Made by a program: the position numbers and the translations under genes. Shown here one piece after another: positions 1 through 7,872 of a stretch of 23,650 nt of DNA (its first letter is position 1; every line of letters starts with the position of its first letter). The stretch is from Chitinophagaceae bacterium (GTDB lineage: Bacteria > Bacteroidota > Bacteroidia > Chitinophagales > Chitinophagaceae). Where the stretch lies: contig JAFMJX010000005.1 of assembly GCA_017853235.1 (NCBI GenBank), positions 1 to 23,650 on the forward strand. Direction: 5' to 3'. The notes beneath the pieces were generated by a model. The model did not search any database, had not been told where the DNA came from, and saw nothing but the letters and a program-made list of their open reading frames with translations.

Positions 1-42
1 AAAAGAGCAGCAATCGTTCTCTTAAAGATAAAGTATTTGCTT

Positions 43-71
43 AAAAAATGCAGCGCCTTAAAACAGCATTT
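43..71 (-). terminator. weak possible terminator after the MFS gene
   Basis: Read on the minus strand, the six bases AAATGC (71-66) can pair with GCATTT (51-46), followed by a short run of T down to position 43. The stem is only 6 bp with a 14-base loop, so it is a weak candidate for ending transcription of the transporter gene that stops at 88. The remaining bases 1-87 hold no gene I can assign. Confidence 0.25.
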
Positions 72-87
72 GTAGTGTAAATGGAAT

Positions 88-1359
88 CTAGAAAGTTGCT
101 TGTTTTTTAGGGATCATTTTGAAATCAATTTTTTGGGTGGCATCAATTTTGAGCCAAACAAATGATCCCAATAAAACAATGATTCCAATGCCTAAAACAG
201 GAAGGTAATATCCATAAGAAGTGGCAACATATCCAAAGAAAACAGTACTTATATAGGCGCCAGTGAGTCCGGCACAATTCATTGATCCTGAGATAGTTCC
301 ACTTTTTGTGCCTCCCATATCCATGGCTACGGCCCAGGCCACAGGGGCCGTGACATCCATAAATGCCATCCCTATGCCTAAAGCAATTATAGCAGTCAAA
401 TTATTGGCCACCAATGAAGCTCCAATAATGCATAAACCTGCCACAAAAAGGCCTACCATGGGAACCATTCTGCGACCCCATTTTTTACCCCATTTTACAC
501 AGGCTTTGTCACTGATCCAGCCACCAGTAAAACAACCAATTGCTGCAAGTAAATAAGGAATACTGGAAGCCCATATTAATTCCTGTTTTGGAATCAATCT
601 TCCCTTTTCTAAATAAGTATGAAACCAACTTTGAAAAAAATAAGCACCTATTGCGTAACAAAAATACATACCCAATAAAAACCATAAGTTACTTGATCTA
701 AACCCGCTCCAGTAGGAGGTTTTATCATTTTCGCTTTTTAAAGGCAAGTCTCTATTTTCTAAAATGTATTTTAATTCTTCAGTTGAAATATTTTTACATT
801 CAGTGGGATCTTCTTTATGCCAAAAAATCCAAAATAAGGTCCATAACACACCTACGAATGCCAATACATAAAAGGAGGTTTGCCAATGGTACTTTTGTTG
901 AATAGGCAACACTATAAATGGCGTTAATGCAGCTCCTAAACGAGAAGCCCCCCAGATGGTTGCTTGGGCACGACCGCGTTCTAAAACAGGAAAATATTTT
1001 GATAAAACAATAGACGTATTGGGGTAAGCACCTGCTTCACCCATTCCAAATAAAAATCTTACTACAATTAACATTACAAATCCTGTCGCAAAGCCCGTCA
1101 ATAAAGTAAAGACAGACCACCATAGCACCACTCTGATTAATACTTTTTTTCCTCCTAATCTATCCCCCATCCAACCGGTTGGGACTTCAAAGGCAGCATA
1201 TGCAATGGTAAACATACCTAATATCCAACCCCATTGTACTGTTGTTAAATGTAACTCATTCATGATATTGCTGCTTGCCGATGACAATGCAATACGATCC
1301 AAAAAGGTGATCATGGATAAAACGGATAATACTACAAGTACTTGATGTCTTTTTTGCAT
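88..1359 (-). CDS. MFS transporter, anion:cation symporter (hexuronate/galactonate-like) type
   Basis: A 423-residue integral inner-membrane protein, the usual size for a 12-helix major facilitator. Near the N-terminus FLDR (19-22) is followed by the loop 2-3 signature GWMGDRLGGKK (62-72) and RFLFGMGEAGAYPN (101-114), features of the ACS family (ExuT, DgoT, GudP and relatives). That family imports sugar acids or other organic anions with protons. A charged central loop around 180-215 separates the two six-helix halves. The start follows an A-rich stretch, and no better upstream Met is seen. It is transcribed away from the DUF2147/FAD-oxidoreductase operon across a 94-base gap, so the two may share a regulatory region. 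The substrate cannot be read from the sequence; import of an oxidised sugar made by the nearby exported enzymes is only an inference. Confidence 0.88.
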   Translation of the reverse strand: MQKRHQVLVVLSVLSMITFLDRIALSSASSNIMNELHLTTVQWGWILGMFTIAYAAFEVPTGWMGDRLGGKKVLIRVVLWWSVFTLLTGFATGFVMLIVVRFLFGMGEAGAYPNTSIVLSKYFPVLERGRAQATIWGASRLGAALTPFIVLPIQQKYHWQTSFYVLAFVGVLWTLFWIFWHKEDPTECKNISTEELKYILENRDLPLKSENDKTSYWSGFRSSNLWFLLGMYFCYAIGAYFFQSWFHTYLEKGRLIPKQELIWASSIPYLLAAIGCFTGGWISDKACVKWGKKWGRRMVPMVGLFVAGLCIIGASLVANNLTAIIALGIGMAFMDVTAPVAWAVAMDMGGTKSGTISGSMNCAGLTGAYISTVFFGYVATSYGYYLPVLGIGIIVLLGSFVWLKIDATQKIDFKMIPKKQATF

Positions 1360-1453
1360 GAAAAAATGATATTAAAAATGACTTTACTGCAATATAGTAA
1401 CCTTATTATAATATAATTTATTAATTTAAAGGATTCATTTTAAAACTATAAAT

Positions 1454-1873
1454 ATGAATCGTTTGAAAAAGTATGGGATTCTTTTTTTGATACTCTTTAT
1501 GGGACTTCATACACAAGCTCAAAAAGATTTTTTAGGAAGATGGTTGTCGCCTAGTAAAAAAGGAGTGGTAGAAACTTATATTCAAGGTAATAAATTATAT
1601 GGAAAATTAATTTGGGTAAAAGATGAACGTAAAGACATTTACAACGCCGATAAAAGTTTACGCAATAGAGAAGTAAAAGGGATGGTGATGTTTAACGATT
1701 TTGTTTGGGAGGATGGTCAATGGATCAATGGAAAAATTTATGATCCGGAAGGAGGATCTACTTATAGCAGTAAGATGTGGTTAAGTGATGACAAGCAAAC
1801 CCTTTTTGTAAGAGGGTATATAGGAATTTCAATTATTGGACGTACCGAAAAATTTAGTAGGGTCTTCAAATAA
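1454..1873 (+). CDS. secreted DUF2147 protein
   Basis: A 139-residue protein with a signal peptide (basic residues 2-6, hydrophobic 8-18, cleavage probably after AQ near 22-23), followed by a single DUF2147 domain. Family landmarks are GRWLSP (28-33), YGKLIWVKD (49-57), IYDPEGGSTYSSKM (95-108) and VRGYIGISIIGRTE (119-132). DUF2147 proteins are small periplasmic or outer-membrane-associated beta-rich proteins, common in Bacteroidota and Proteobacteria, with no agreed biochemical role. It is the first gene of a plus-strand series: the FAD oxidoreductase starts 19 bases after its stop and the SET gene follows, so co-transcription is likely. The link to the oxidoreductase is by position only. Confidence 0.88.
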   Translation: MNRLKKYGILFLILFMGLHTQAQKDFLGRWLSPSKKGVVETYIQGNKLYGKLIWVKDERKDIYNADKSLRNREVKGMVMFNDFVWEDGQWINGKIYDPEGGSTYSSKMWLSDDKQTLFVRGYIGISIIGRTEKFSRVFK

Positions 1874-1892
1874 ATTTGATTAATATTTCATT

Positions 1893-3788
1893 ATGTTATT
1901 TTTTAAAAAATCATTCATTACATTTTTTTTCATTTTATTTTTATTACCACTTTTAGCCCAAGAAAAAGTTATTAAAATAAATACGGATGTATTAGTGGTA
2001 GGAGGTACCGCAAGTGGAATTAGTGCTGGTATTCAATCGGCGCGTATGGGGGTGAACACTTTGGTAGTAGAATCAACCACTTGGTTAGGCGGCATGTTAA
2101 CCTCGGCGGGTGTTTCAGCTTTTGATGGAAATCATTTATTGCCTTCTGGACTATTTGGCGAATTTAGAGAGCAACTATATAAAGTATATGGAGGCCCAAA
2201 CAAAGTAGCAACTGGTTGGGTGAGTAATACTTTATTTGAACCACATGTTGGTGATAGTATTTTTAAAGCGATGTCCGCAATTGAAAATAAATTAACTATA
2301 AAATATCAATATGATTTTGTAGAAACAATTTTGCAAGGACAAAAAGTATTGGGAGCTAAGTTTATCTCAAATATGGATTCTACTTACTTATGGGTATATG
2401 CTAAGCGAACTATAGATGCTACTGAATTAGGAGATGTAATGGCAAGTGCTAAAATTCCCTATGATCTTGGAATGGAATCCAATGATATCACACATGAAAA
2501 TGTAAATCATACCAACATTAAAGGAATTACTCAGGACTTGACTTTTGTGGGTGTTTTAAAAAATTATAAAATACCACAGCCTTTAATTCCTCGTCCCATT
2601 GGTTATGACTCTACCGAATTTGATGGATCTAATTCTAATTTTTATCATGATTCTAAAAGAAAAAAACCTGAGATAGATGCCAACAAAATGTTGGCATATG
2701 GTAAATTGCCTAATGACAAGTTCATGCTGAATTGGCCTATTTATGGTAATGATATTTATTTAGAAGTCGTAGATGAAAATAAGGAACAAAGACTTGCATT
2801 ATTAGAGAAGGCCAAACAACAAACTTTGCGTTTTATTTATTTTATACAAAAAGACTTAGGGTTTAAAAACTACGCACTCGCAAATGATGAATTTCCTACA
2901 AAGGATTTGCTTGCATTGTATCCTTATTACAGAGAATCGCGCAGACTTCAAGGAGTAGTTAGAATGACTATTCAAAATATTAGTGCTCCTTTTGATACAC
3001 CCGAAGCTTTGTACAGAACGGGTATTGCCGTGGGGGATTATCCTATTGATCATCACCATAAAAAAAATCCGAATGCACCACAACATTTAGATTTCTTTCC
3101 TGTACCTTCTTTCAATATTGCATTAGGCACCTTAATTCCTCCTCAAAATCAAAATATTATTATTGCCGAAAAATCAATTAGTGTTTCTAATGTGGTCAAT
3201 GGTACTACTCGTTTACAGCCTTGTGTGTTACAAATTGGTCAAGCAGCAGGGATGTTGGCGGCATTAAGTGTACTTACCAATCAAGCACCCATTAAAGTGC
3301 CAGTAAGATTGGTGCAAGAAAAATTATTAAATGCAGGCGTCTATATTATGCCTTATATGGATGTAGAAAAAACAAATATGCATTTTAATGCTGTTCAAAA
3401 AATGGGTGCTACGGGTTTATTAAAAGGAGTTGGTACGCCAAGCGGGTGGGCGAATAAAACTTATTTTAATCCAACTAAAAATGTTCAAGCAAATGAATTT
3501 GTAAATACATGGTTGTCTAAATTTCCAAATGATATTGAAACTAAAAAAATGGCATTGAATGATGATTTGACTATTGGAGAAGCCATTTATTTTGCTTCTA
3601 AATTATCTAAAAGTGTGAAATCCGATATGTTGGATCGTATTAAGTTGCTTTGGAATCATTGGAATTTTATTGATTTTAATGAACAAAGACCTATTCAAAG
3701 AATTGAATTAGCAGCTATTTTAAACGAGGTAAAAGTATTTGAAGTATTTGGCGTGGATTTGAAAGGAAACTTTATAAATAGCAAATAA
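1893..3788 (+). CDS. exported FAD-dependent oxidoreductase (FAD_oxidored family) with SLH-like C-terminal extension
   Basis: A 631-residue protein with a signal peptide (hydrophobic 8-21, cleavage near AQ 22-23). The Rossmann FAD site is DVLVVGGTASGISAGIQSAR (32-51), closed by E60 after the second strand. WLGGMLTSAGV (64-74) and TIDATELGD (173-181) are typical of the FAD_oxidored group (PF12831-like), as is NGTTRLQPCVLQIGQAAG (436-453), the second flavin-binding segment. Relatives are often labelled 'xanthan lyase', but the fold is a flavin oxidoreductase and the substrate is unknown. Residues about 487-613 lie beyond the flavoenzyme core and resemble S-layer-homology motifs: a DV start at 490-491, an AV...GLLKG helix, and YFNP then EFVNTW at 524-540, with a second partial copy near 600-613. 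It is the middle gene of the DUF2147/SET operon. Export of a flavoenzyme fits the ApbE-like gene nearby only loosely, because ApbE transfers FMN to other targets. Confidence 0.85.
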   Translation: MLFFKKSFITFFFILFLLPLLAQEKVIKINTDVLVVGGTASGISAGIQSARMGVNTLVVESTTWLGGMLTSAGVSAFDGNHLLPSGLFGEFREQLYKVYGGPNKVATGWVSNTLFEPHVGDSIFKAMSAIENKLTIKYQYDFVETILQGQKVLGAKFISNMDSTYLWVYAKRTIDATELGDVMASAKIPYDLGMESNDITHENVNHTNIKGITQDLTFVGVLKNYKIPQPLIPRPIGYDSTEFDGSNSNFYHDSKRKKPEIDANKMLAYGKLPNDKFMLNWPIYGNDIYLEVVDENKEQRLALLEKAKQQTLRFIYFIQKDLGFKNYALANDEFPTKDLLALYPYYRESRRLQGVVRMTIQNISAPFDTPEALYRTGIAVGDYPIDHHHKKNPNAPQHLDFFPVPSFNIALGTLIPPQNQNIIIAEKSISVSNVVNGTTRLQPCVLQIGQAAGMLAALSVLTNQAPIKVPVRLVQEKLLNAGVYIMPYMDVEKTNMHFNAVQKMGATGLLKGVGTPSGWANKTYFNPTKNVQANEFVNTWLSKFPNDIETKKMALNDDLTIGEAIYFASKLSKSVKSDMLDRIKLLWNHWNFIDFNEQRPIQRIELAAILNEVKVFEVFGVDLKGNFINSK

Positions 3789-3822
3789 CATTTGATAATC
3801 GAGTCAATAAATAAAATTTAAT

Positions 3823-4320
3823 ATGTCAGAAAATCAATATCCTGAAAATTATATATTTATAAGCAATCACGACTTTACTGAAGTCTTACAAAACAATAAG
3901 ACTGGACATAAAGGCTTATTTGCACTTAATAATTTTAAGAACGGAGAAATTTTATTAAAATTTGATTCTAGTAAAATAGTGGATAGGCCAAATTATCTAA
4001 CTGTACAAATAAGTGACACACAACATATTCATTTATTTCCTGAATTTTTACAATATATAAATCATAGTTGCAATCCCAATGTTTTATTTAATACTGACAC
4101 AATGGTTTTAGAGTGTGTGAAGGAAATATTTGTAGGAGATGAGCTAAGTTTTTTTTATCCTGCAACCGAGTGGAATATGGCTCAACCATTCACTTGTTTT
4201 TGTCAACAAAAAAATTGTATAGGTCAGATAGCTGGCGCATTAAATGCACCTAAGGAAATATTATCAAGATATAAATTAACAGCGTTTATTAAAAATAAAT
4301 TAGCCGAAAGAGAAGCGTAA
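3823..4320 (+). CDS. bacterial SET-domain protein-lysine methyltransferase
   Basis: A 165-residue cytoplasmic protein with a compact SET domain, the fold that transfers methyl from S-adenosylmethionine to protein lysines. Visible signatures are HKGLFA (29-34, the substrate/cofactor-side GxG-like turn), YINHSCNPN (78-86, the pseudoknot motif) and GDELSFFYPATEW (105-117). A minimal post-SET cysteine cluster CFC (125-127) plus C132 probably binds zinc together with C83. There is no pre-SET region, signal peptide or DNA-binding part. The small size and C-terminal CFC...C pattern match single-domain bacterial SET proteins. It follows the FAD oxidoreductase by 34 bases and ends just before a strong terminator. 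The target protein is unknown: ribosomal proteins and histone-like proteins are possible, but nothing here decides. Confidence 0.85.
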   Translation: MSENQYPENYIFISNHDFTEVLQNNKTGHKGLFALNNFKNGEILLKFDSSKIVDRPNYLTVQISDTQHIHLFPEFLQYINHSCNPNVLFNTDTMVLECVKEIFVGDELSFFYPATEWNMAQPFTCFCQQKNCIGQIAGALNAPKEILSRYKLTAFIKNKLAEREA

Positions 4321-4354
4321 TTATTTATTTCTAAAATTACATTTAATTGCGAAT

Positions 4355-4393
4355 AAAAAAGCCCTCTCCTTTTTTTAAGGACAGGGCTTTTTT
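4355..4393. terminator. strong bidirectional intrinsic terminator
   Basis: A near-perfect hairpin. Left arm AAAAAAGCCCTCTCC (4355-4369), 9-base loop, right arm GGACAGGGCTTTTTT (4379-4393), with one internal mismatch. The GC-rich core is flanked by A6 and T6, so it reads as stem plus T-tract from both directions. It sits between the convergent SET gene (stop at 4320) and Gfo/Idh gene (stop at 4409) and should end both operons. Confidence 0.92.
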
Positions 4394-4408
4394 AAAGTTG
4401 CTTTTATC

Positions 4409-5740
4409 TTAGAAATATTTAGTTACTCCAGGAACTGCAATTGGGTAATTTCCATTTGCATCTGGTAATACAGGTGCTTCTGCATTAAAGTCATACACTT
4501 TTGGATGAATATCAATTCCAGAGTTAATCGCTTTATCCCATTCAATTACTTGACCACTATAGGTAGCCATTCTTCCCAAGATGGAAGTCATAGTACTCTT
4601 TGCTCCGTTTTCAGCATCTGCAAATTTATATTCTCCTTTTGCAATAGCTGCAAACAATTCATCATGTTCAGTTTGATATGGATTAGGTTCGCCTTTGGTA
4701 TCAAAATGGTATATACTTTTACCTTTGTGATCTACTATGTTGGCTGATCCACAAAATATTTTTCCTTTGGTACCAACTAATAATTCATCTACTTTACTCA
4801 TCGTGCCAGGGATATGTCTACATTGACTATTTAAAATGGAGCCATCTGCATAATGAAATTCCACAAAGTGATGATCAAAAATTTCTCCATGATCTTTCCC
4901 TTTTCTTACCTGTCTTCCACCAAATCCTTGCGCTTTAACTGGATAACCACCCTTAAACCAGTTAATCACATCAATGTTATGAATATGTTGTTCGGTAATA
5001 TGATCCCCACACAACCAGTTAAAATAATACCAGTTACGCATTTGGTATTCCATTTCGGTTTGACCTGCTTTACGGGGTCTCACCCAAACACCATCATTGT
5101 CCCACCAAGCTTGTGCCGAAACAATATCACCAATCATATCCTTTCTTTTATATAATTCACGATATGAATTTTGATAATGTCTTTGTAAACCTACTACTAC
5201 ATTTAATTTTTTCTGTTTTGCAATTTCGGCAGTAGCTAATACTTTTTGAACCCCTGCAGGATCTGTAGCAACGGGCTTTTCCATAAATACATGCTTGTTT
5301 TGCTTAATGGCTTCTTCAAAATGAATAGGTCTAAAACCTGGAGGAGTGGCCAGAATTACAACATCCGCTAACGGTATTGCTTTTTGGTAGGCATCAAATC
5401 CAAAAAAGCGTCTTTCTTCGGGTACGTCTAATCTTTTGTTTACTTCTCCAATCCCATTATTAATTTCATCTACTAATGCTTTATAGCAATTATCTACGTT
5501 GTCTTTAAAAGCATCTGCCATCGCAACAATTTTTACATTTTGTTTGCTAGACAATGCTTGAATGGCTGCTCCGGTACCTCTACCTCCGCAACCTACTACT
5601 GCTACTTTAATGACATCGTCTGCTCCGGAAAAAAAATTGGCTTTCGATAAAAGAGGCATTGCTAATAAACCTCCAGCTATCATACTGGTGTCTTTTACAA
5701 ATTCTCTGCGAGTATTTTTGTTGCAAGAATCGTTGTTCAT
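4409..5740 (-). CDS. Tat-exported Gfo/Idh/MocA-family oxidoreductase
   Basis: A 443-residue NAD(P)-dependent sugar oxidoreductase. The N-terminus carries a twin-arginine signal, TRREFVKD (10-17), then a hydrophobic, alanine/glycine/leucine-rich segment (19-31), predicting folded export with cofactor bound. The Rossmann nucleotide site is VAVVGCGGRGTGA (46-58). The conserved EKPVATDP (154-161) supplies the family lysine K155. The C-terminal substrate-binding domain has GDHITEQHIHNIDVINW (245-261), with the catalytic-region Asp/His residues of the Bacteroidota branch that includes GH109-like enzymes. It is the last gene of the ApbE/SUMF1-fold/Gfo operon, starting 15 bases after the previous stop, and is followed by the terminator at 4355. 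Likely substrates are free or glycosidic sugars outside the cytoplasm. A GH109 glycosidase role is an alternative that sequence inspection cannot exclude. Confidence 0.9.
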   Translation of the reverse strand: MNNDSCNKNTRREFVKDTSMIAGGLLAMPLLSKANFFSGADDVIKVAVVGCGGRGTGAAIQALSSKQNVKIVAMADAFKDNVDNCYKALVDEINNGIGEVNKRLDVPEERRFFGFDAYQKAIPLADVVILATPPGFRPIHFEEAIKQNKHVFMEKPVATDPAGVQKVLATAEIAKQKKLNVVVGLQRHYQNSYRELYKRKDMIGDIVSAQAWWDNDGVWVRPRKAGQTEMEYQMRNWYYFNWLCGDHITEQHIHNIDVINWFKGGYPVKAQGFGGRQVRKGKDHGEIFDHHFVEFHYADGSILNSQCRHIPGTMSKVDELLVGTKGKIFCGSANIVDHKGKSIYHFDTKGEPNPYQTEHDELFAAIAKGEYKFADAENGAKSTMTSILGRMATYSGQVIEWDKAINSGIDIHPKVYDFNAEAPVLPDANGNYPIAVPGVTKYF

Positions 5741-5755
5741 ACTATTTGTTTTTGA

Positions 5756-6727
5756 TTAATTAAGATAGGTATTAAAAAATTGATTGACTTCTTCTTCGTT
5801 AGGAGCAATAGTGGGGCGTACTAATCTAAATCCAACATTTTTAGCTTCTGTTAGCCACCATTTGCTTTTAGGAATTTGCGGATCACGTTTATTCCAAATA
5901 GGATCTGAGTGAAATCTTTGACTACTTCTTAAATCTGTTGCTTGATCCATATAACTTCCTCCTCTTAAACTTTTTGGATATTTGCTTGAATTAAATGGGG
6001 CTTGGGGATGTATGGATGAATAAGAAGTATAGGCATTAGGTAAATAATGATCTAGTGTCCATTCCATCATGTTCCCTAGCATATCATACAAACCCCAAGG
6101 GTTGGCTAATTTTTGTCCTACTTTTTGATATTTATTATTACTGTTTTTATCATACCAAGCATAATCACCTAGTTTATTAGGGTCATTACCAAAAAAATAA
6201 ATTGTGTTGGTTCCTGCTTTACAGGCATATTCCCATTCCACTTCGGTAGGTAATCGATAAAATATTTTTGTTTTTTGATACAACCATTTACAATACATCA
6301 AAGCTGTTCGCTGTGACATACTATTTGCGGGAAAGCCGCCTTCTTTACCCATGCCCCAAGTCAAATCTACATATTGTGGACTAGGCCTTGTGATGGCATC
6401 CACATTTACGTTTTGACTGGTAGCTTCATCTTTTAAAAAAACATCTAATTCATCTCGTGTTACTTCAAAAGCGCCCATCCAAAACGCAGGTAATTCAATT
6501 TCCTTATTGGGTAATTCGTCTTCCTTCTTATTTTTATCTGTAGCCACTGCACCTATAAAAAATTTTCCTGCTGGAATGCCTACCATGCTAAAGGATAATG
6601 TTGAACCGGGAATACTTTGTTTGTAAGACTTAGGCGATTTTTCATCTTGACAAACAGCAGGATTTGTCATTTTCATTTGTAAAAATGTAATCATTAAAAA
6701 TCCTAAAAGCAGCTGAGATCGTTTCAT
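5756..6727 (-). CDS. secreted SUMF1/FGE-fold protein without the catalytic cysteine pair
   Basis: A 323-residue protein with an N-terminal signal (hydrophobic 6-17) and one formylglycine-generating-enzyme-type domain (about 46-305). Family landmarks are IPAGKFFIGA (51-60), FEVTRDEL (87-94), RLPTEVEWEYA (158-168), GLYDMLGNMMEW (212-223), LRGGSYM (254-260) and GFRLVRP (299-305). True FGEs have two copper-binding cysteines shortly after GGSY. Here that segment reads MDQATDLRSSQ (260-270) with no cysteine; the only cysteines are C26, C146 and C169. It is therefore unlikely to convert sulfatase cysteine to formylglycine, and no sulfatase is encoded here. SUMF1-fold proteins of this kind also act as structural or binding proteins (GldJ/GldK in gliding and type 9 secretion) or in other oxidations. 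It lies in an operon, 65 bases after the ApbE-like gene and 15 bases before the Gfo/Idh gene. Confidence 0.85.
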   Translation of the reverse strand: MKRSQLLLGFLMITFLQMKMTNPAVCQDEKSPKSYKQSIPGSTLSFSMVGIPAGKFFIGAVATDKNKKEDELPNKEIELPAFWMGAFEVTRDELDVFLKDEATSQNVNVDAITRPSPQYVDLTWGMGKEGGFPANSMSQRTALMYCKWLYQKTKIFYRLPTEVEWEYACKAGTNTIYFFGNDPNKLGDYAWYDKNSNNKYQKVGQKLANPWGLYDMLGNMMEWTLDHYLPNAYTSYSSIHPQAPFNSSKYPKSLRGGSYMDQATDLRSSQRFHSDPIWNKRDPQIPKSKWWLTEAKNVGFRLVRPTIAPNEEEVNQFFNTYLN

Positions 6728-6792
6728 GAACTATTTCCTTGAATATTTAAGTTAAATAAAATATGGTTGAAATAATTAAAAACTACCTTTTT

Positions 6793-7818
6793 TTATTTGA
6801 AATAAGTATCAAATCCTTTTGTTGCATATCTCCTCACTTTTCCCTGATACAAAGTAGTAATTAGTAATTCTGCTTTTTGTGATTGTGCTACTTTTTTAGC
6901 TTTTGAAATAGGTAAAATACTGCATGCGGTAGCTAACCAGTCGGCAGTAGCTCCATCTTTTGCAATGACAGTGACATTTCTTAATGACGTAACACCATAA
7001 CCCGTATTTGGATCAATGATATGAGAATATTTAATCCCCTTATGTTCCATAAACTGATACACATCTCCCGAAGTAGCAACTGAAATATTCTTAATGCGCA
7101 ATACTGTGGGCAATAATTCTTCGGCTTGTTCTGGAATATTGATTCCAATTTTCCATCCCTTTTCGTTGACGGGTGAGTCGCTTACAACGATATCTCCGCC
7201 AGCATCTGCTAAAGCCATGGTAATCCCTCTTTGTCTCAATAATTGAATCACTTTTTGGGCGATATAACCTTTTCCAATTCCACCAAAATCTAATTGCATT
7301 CCTTGTTGAGGCAAATAAATACTATGTTGAATGGCGTTCCATTGAATATTTTTAAATTGACAAAGCTTTAATTTTTCTTGCACTTGAAATTGGGTTGGAA
7401 AAACTTTCTCATGTCTGGCTTTTCGCCATAAATAGGTGATAGGTCCTAATGCAAAATTAAAGCTGCCTTCACTTTCATCATAGGCATTTTTAGATAATTC
7501 AATAAGCTCCCACATGAGGGGAGATGCTTGAGAAGCTCGAACACCTGCCTGTTGATTGATATGAGAAAGCTCGCTTGTAGTATCGTAATTGCTAAAAATA
7601 TGGTTTAAAGAGTCAATGAGTTTAAAACAAGCATCAGCATGCTTTTGAGCGGTAATGCTGTCTTTTTCCCATAACACAATATTAAAAGGAGACCCCATTT
7701 TGGAGGCACTAAAGTGATACTTGTTGGATTGGGAAAATCCACTTGTAGTATTCAAAATAGCAATCAAAAATGCTAGTATACAATAGTAAGATCGAATACA
7801 ATAAACTAATGGCTGCAA
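6793..7818 (-). CDS. apbE: ApbE-family FAD:protein FMN transferase
   Basis: A 341-residue exported protein (hydrophobic signal about 11-27, cleavage near FSQ 28-30). ApbE enzymes use FAD and magnesium to attach FMN covalently to threonine or serine of target flavoproteins in the periplasm, such as Na+-NQR, Rnf subunits or periplasmic reductases. Motifs visible are TSELSHIN (81-88), LDFGGIGKGY (176-185), the flavin site DAGGDI (205-210), VATSGD (247-252), SHIIDPNTG (265-273) and DGATADWLATA (288-298) with the metal-binding Asp/Thr region. Length is normal. It heads the minus-strand operon with the SUMF1-fold and Gfo/Idh genes and is divergent from the Hyi-like gene 54 bases away. No obvious flavinylation target of the FMN-bind type is visible in this window, so its partner is probably encoded elsewhere. 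Confidence 0.9.
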   Translation of the reverse strand: MQPLVYCIRSYYCILAFLIAILNTTSGFSQSNKYHFSASKMGSPFNIVLWEKDSITAQKHADACFKLIDSLNHIFSNYDTTSELSHINQQAGVRASQASPLMWELIELSKNAYDESEGSFNFALGPITYLWRKARHEKVFPTQFQVQEKLKLCQFKNIQWNAIQHSIYLPQQGMQLDFGGIGKGYIAQKVIQLLRQRGITMALADAGGDIVVSDSPVNEKGWKIGINIPEQAEELLPTVLRIKNISVATSGDVYQFMEHKGIKYSHIIDPNTGYGVTSLRNVTVIAKDGATADWLATACSILPISKAKKVAQSQKAELLITTLYQGKVRRYATKGFDTYFK

Positions 7819-7820
7819 AC

Positions 7821-7851
7821 TTGTTGTTGTTAATTCTTATCCCTAAATTTA
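7821..7851 (+). promoter_or_regulatory. possible promoter in the ApbE/Hyi divergent gap
   Basis: The Bacteroidota -7 consensus is TAnnTTTG with a TTG-type -33 element about 19-21 bases upstream. Here TAAATTTA (7844-7851) matches five of six fixed positions and is preceded at 17-20 bases by a run of TTG triplets (7821-7829). TAAATTTA is its own reverse complement, so the same box could serve the minus-strand ApbE operon, but the minus-side CAAA at 7867-7870 is only 15 bases away. The predicted leader would be short. Confidence 0.27.
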
Positions 7852-7872
7852 AGTAATAAAACTTGCCAAATT

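Noticed and set aside
1..75. Open plus-strand frames entering from the left edge, ending at 75 (frame 1) or 44 (frame 3)
   Set aside because: Two frames are about equally possible, both are very short and neither is recognisable, so no gene call is supported.
263..556. Open frame on the plus strand of about 97 codons
   Set aside because: It lies wholly inside the well-supported MFS gene on the other strand and resembles no protein.
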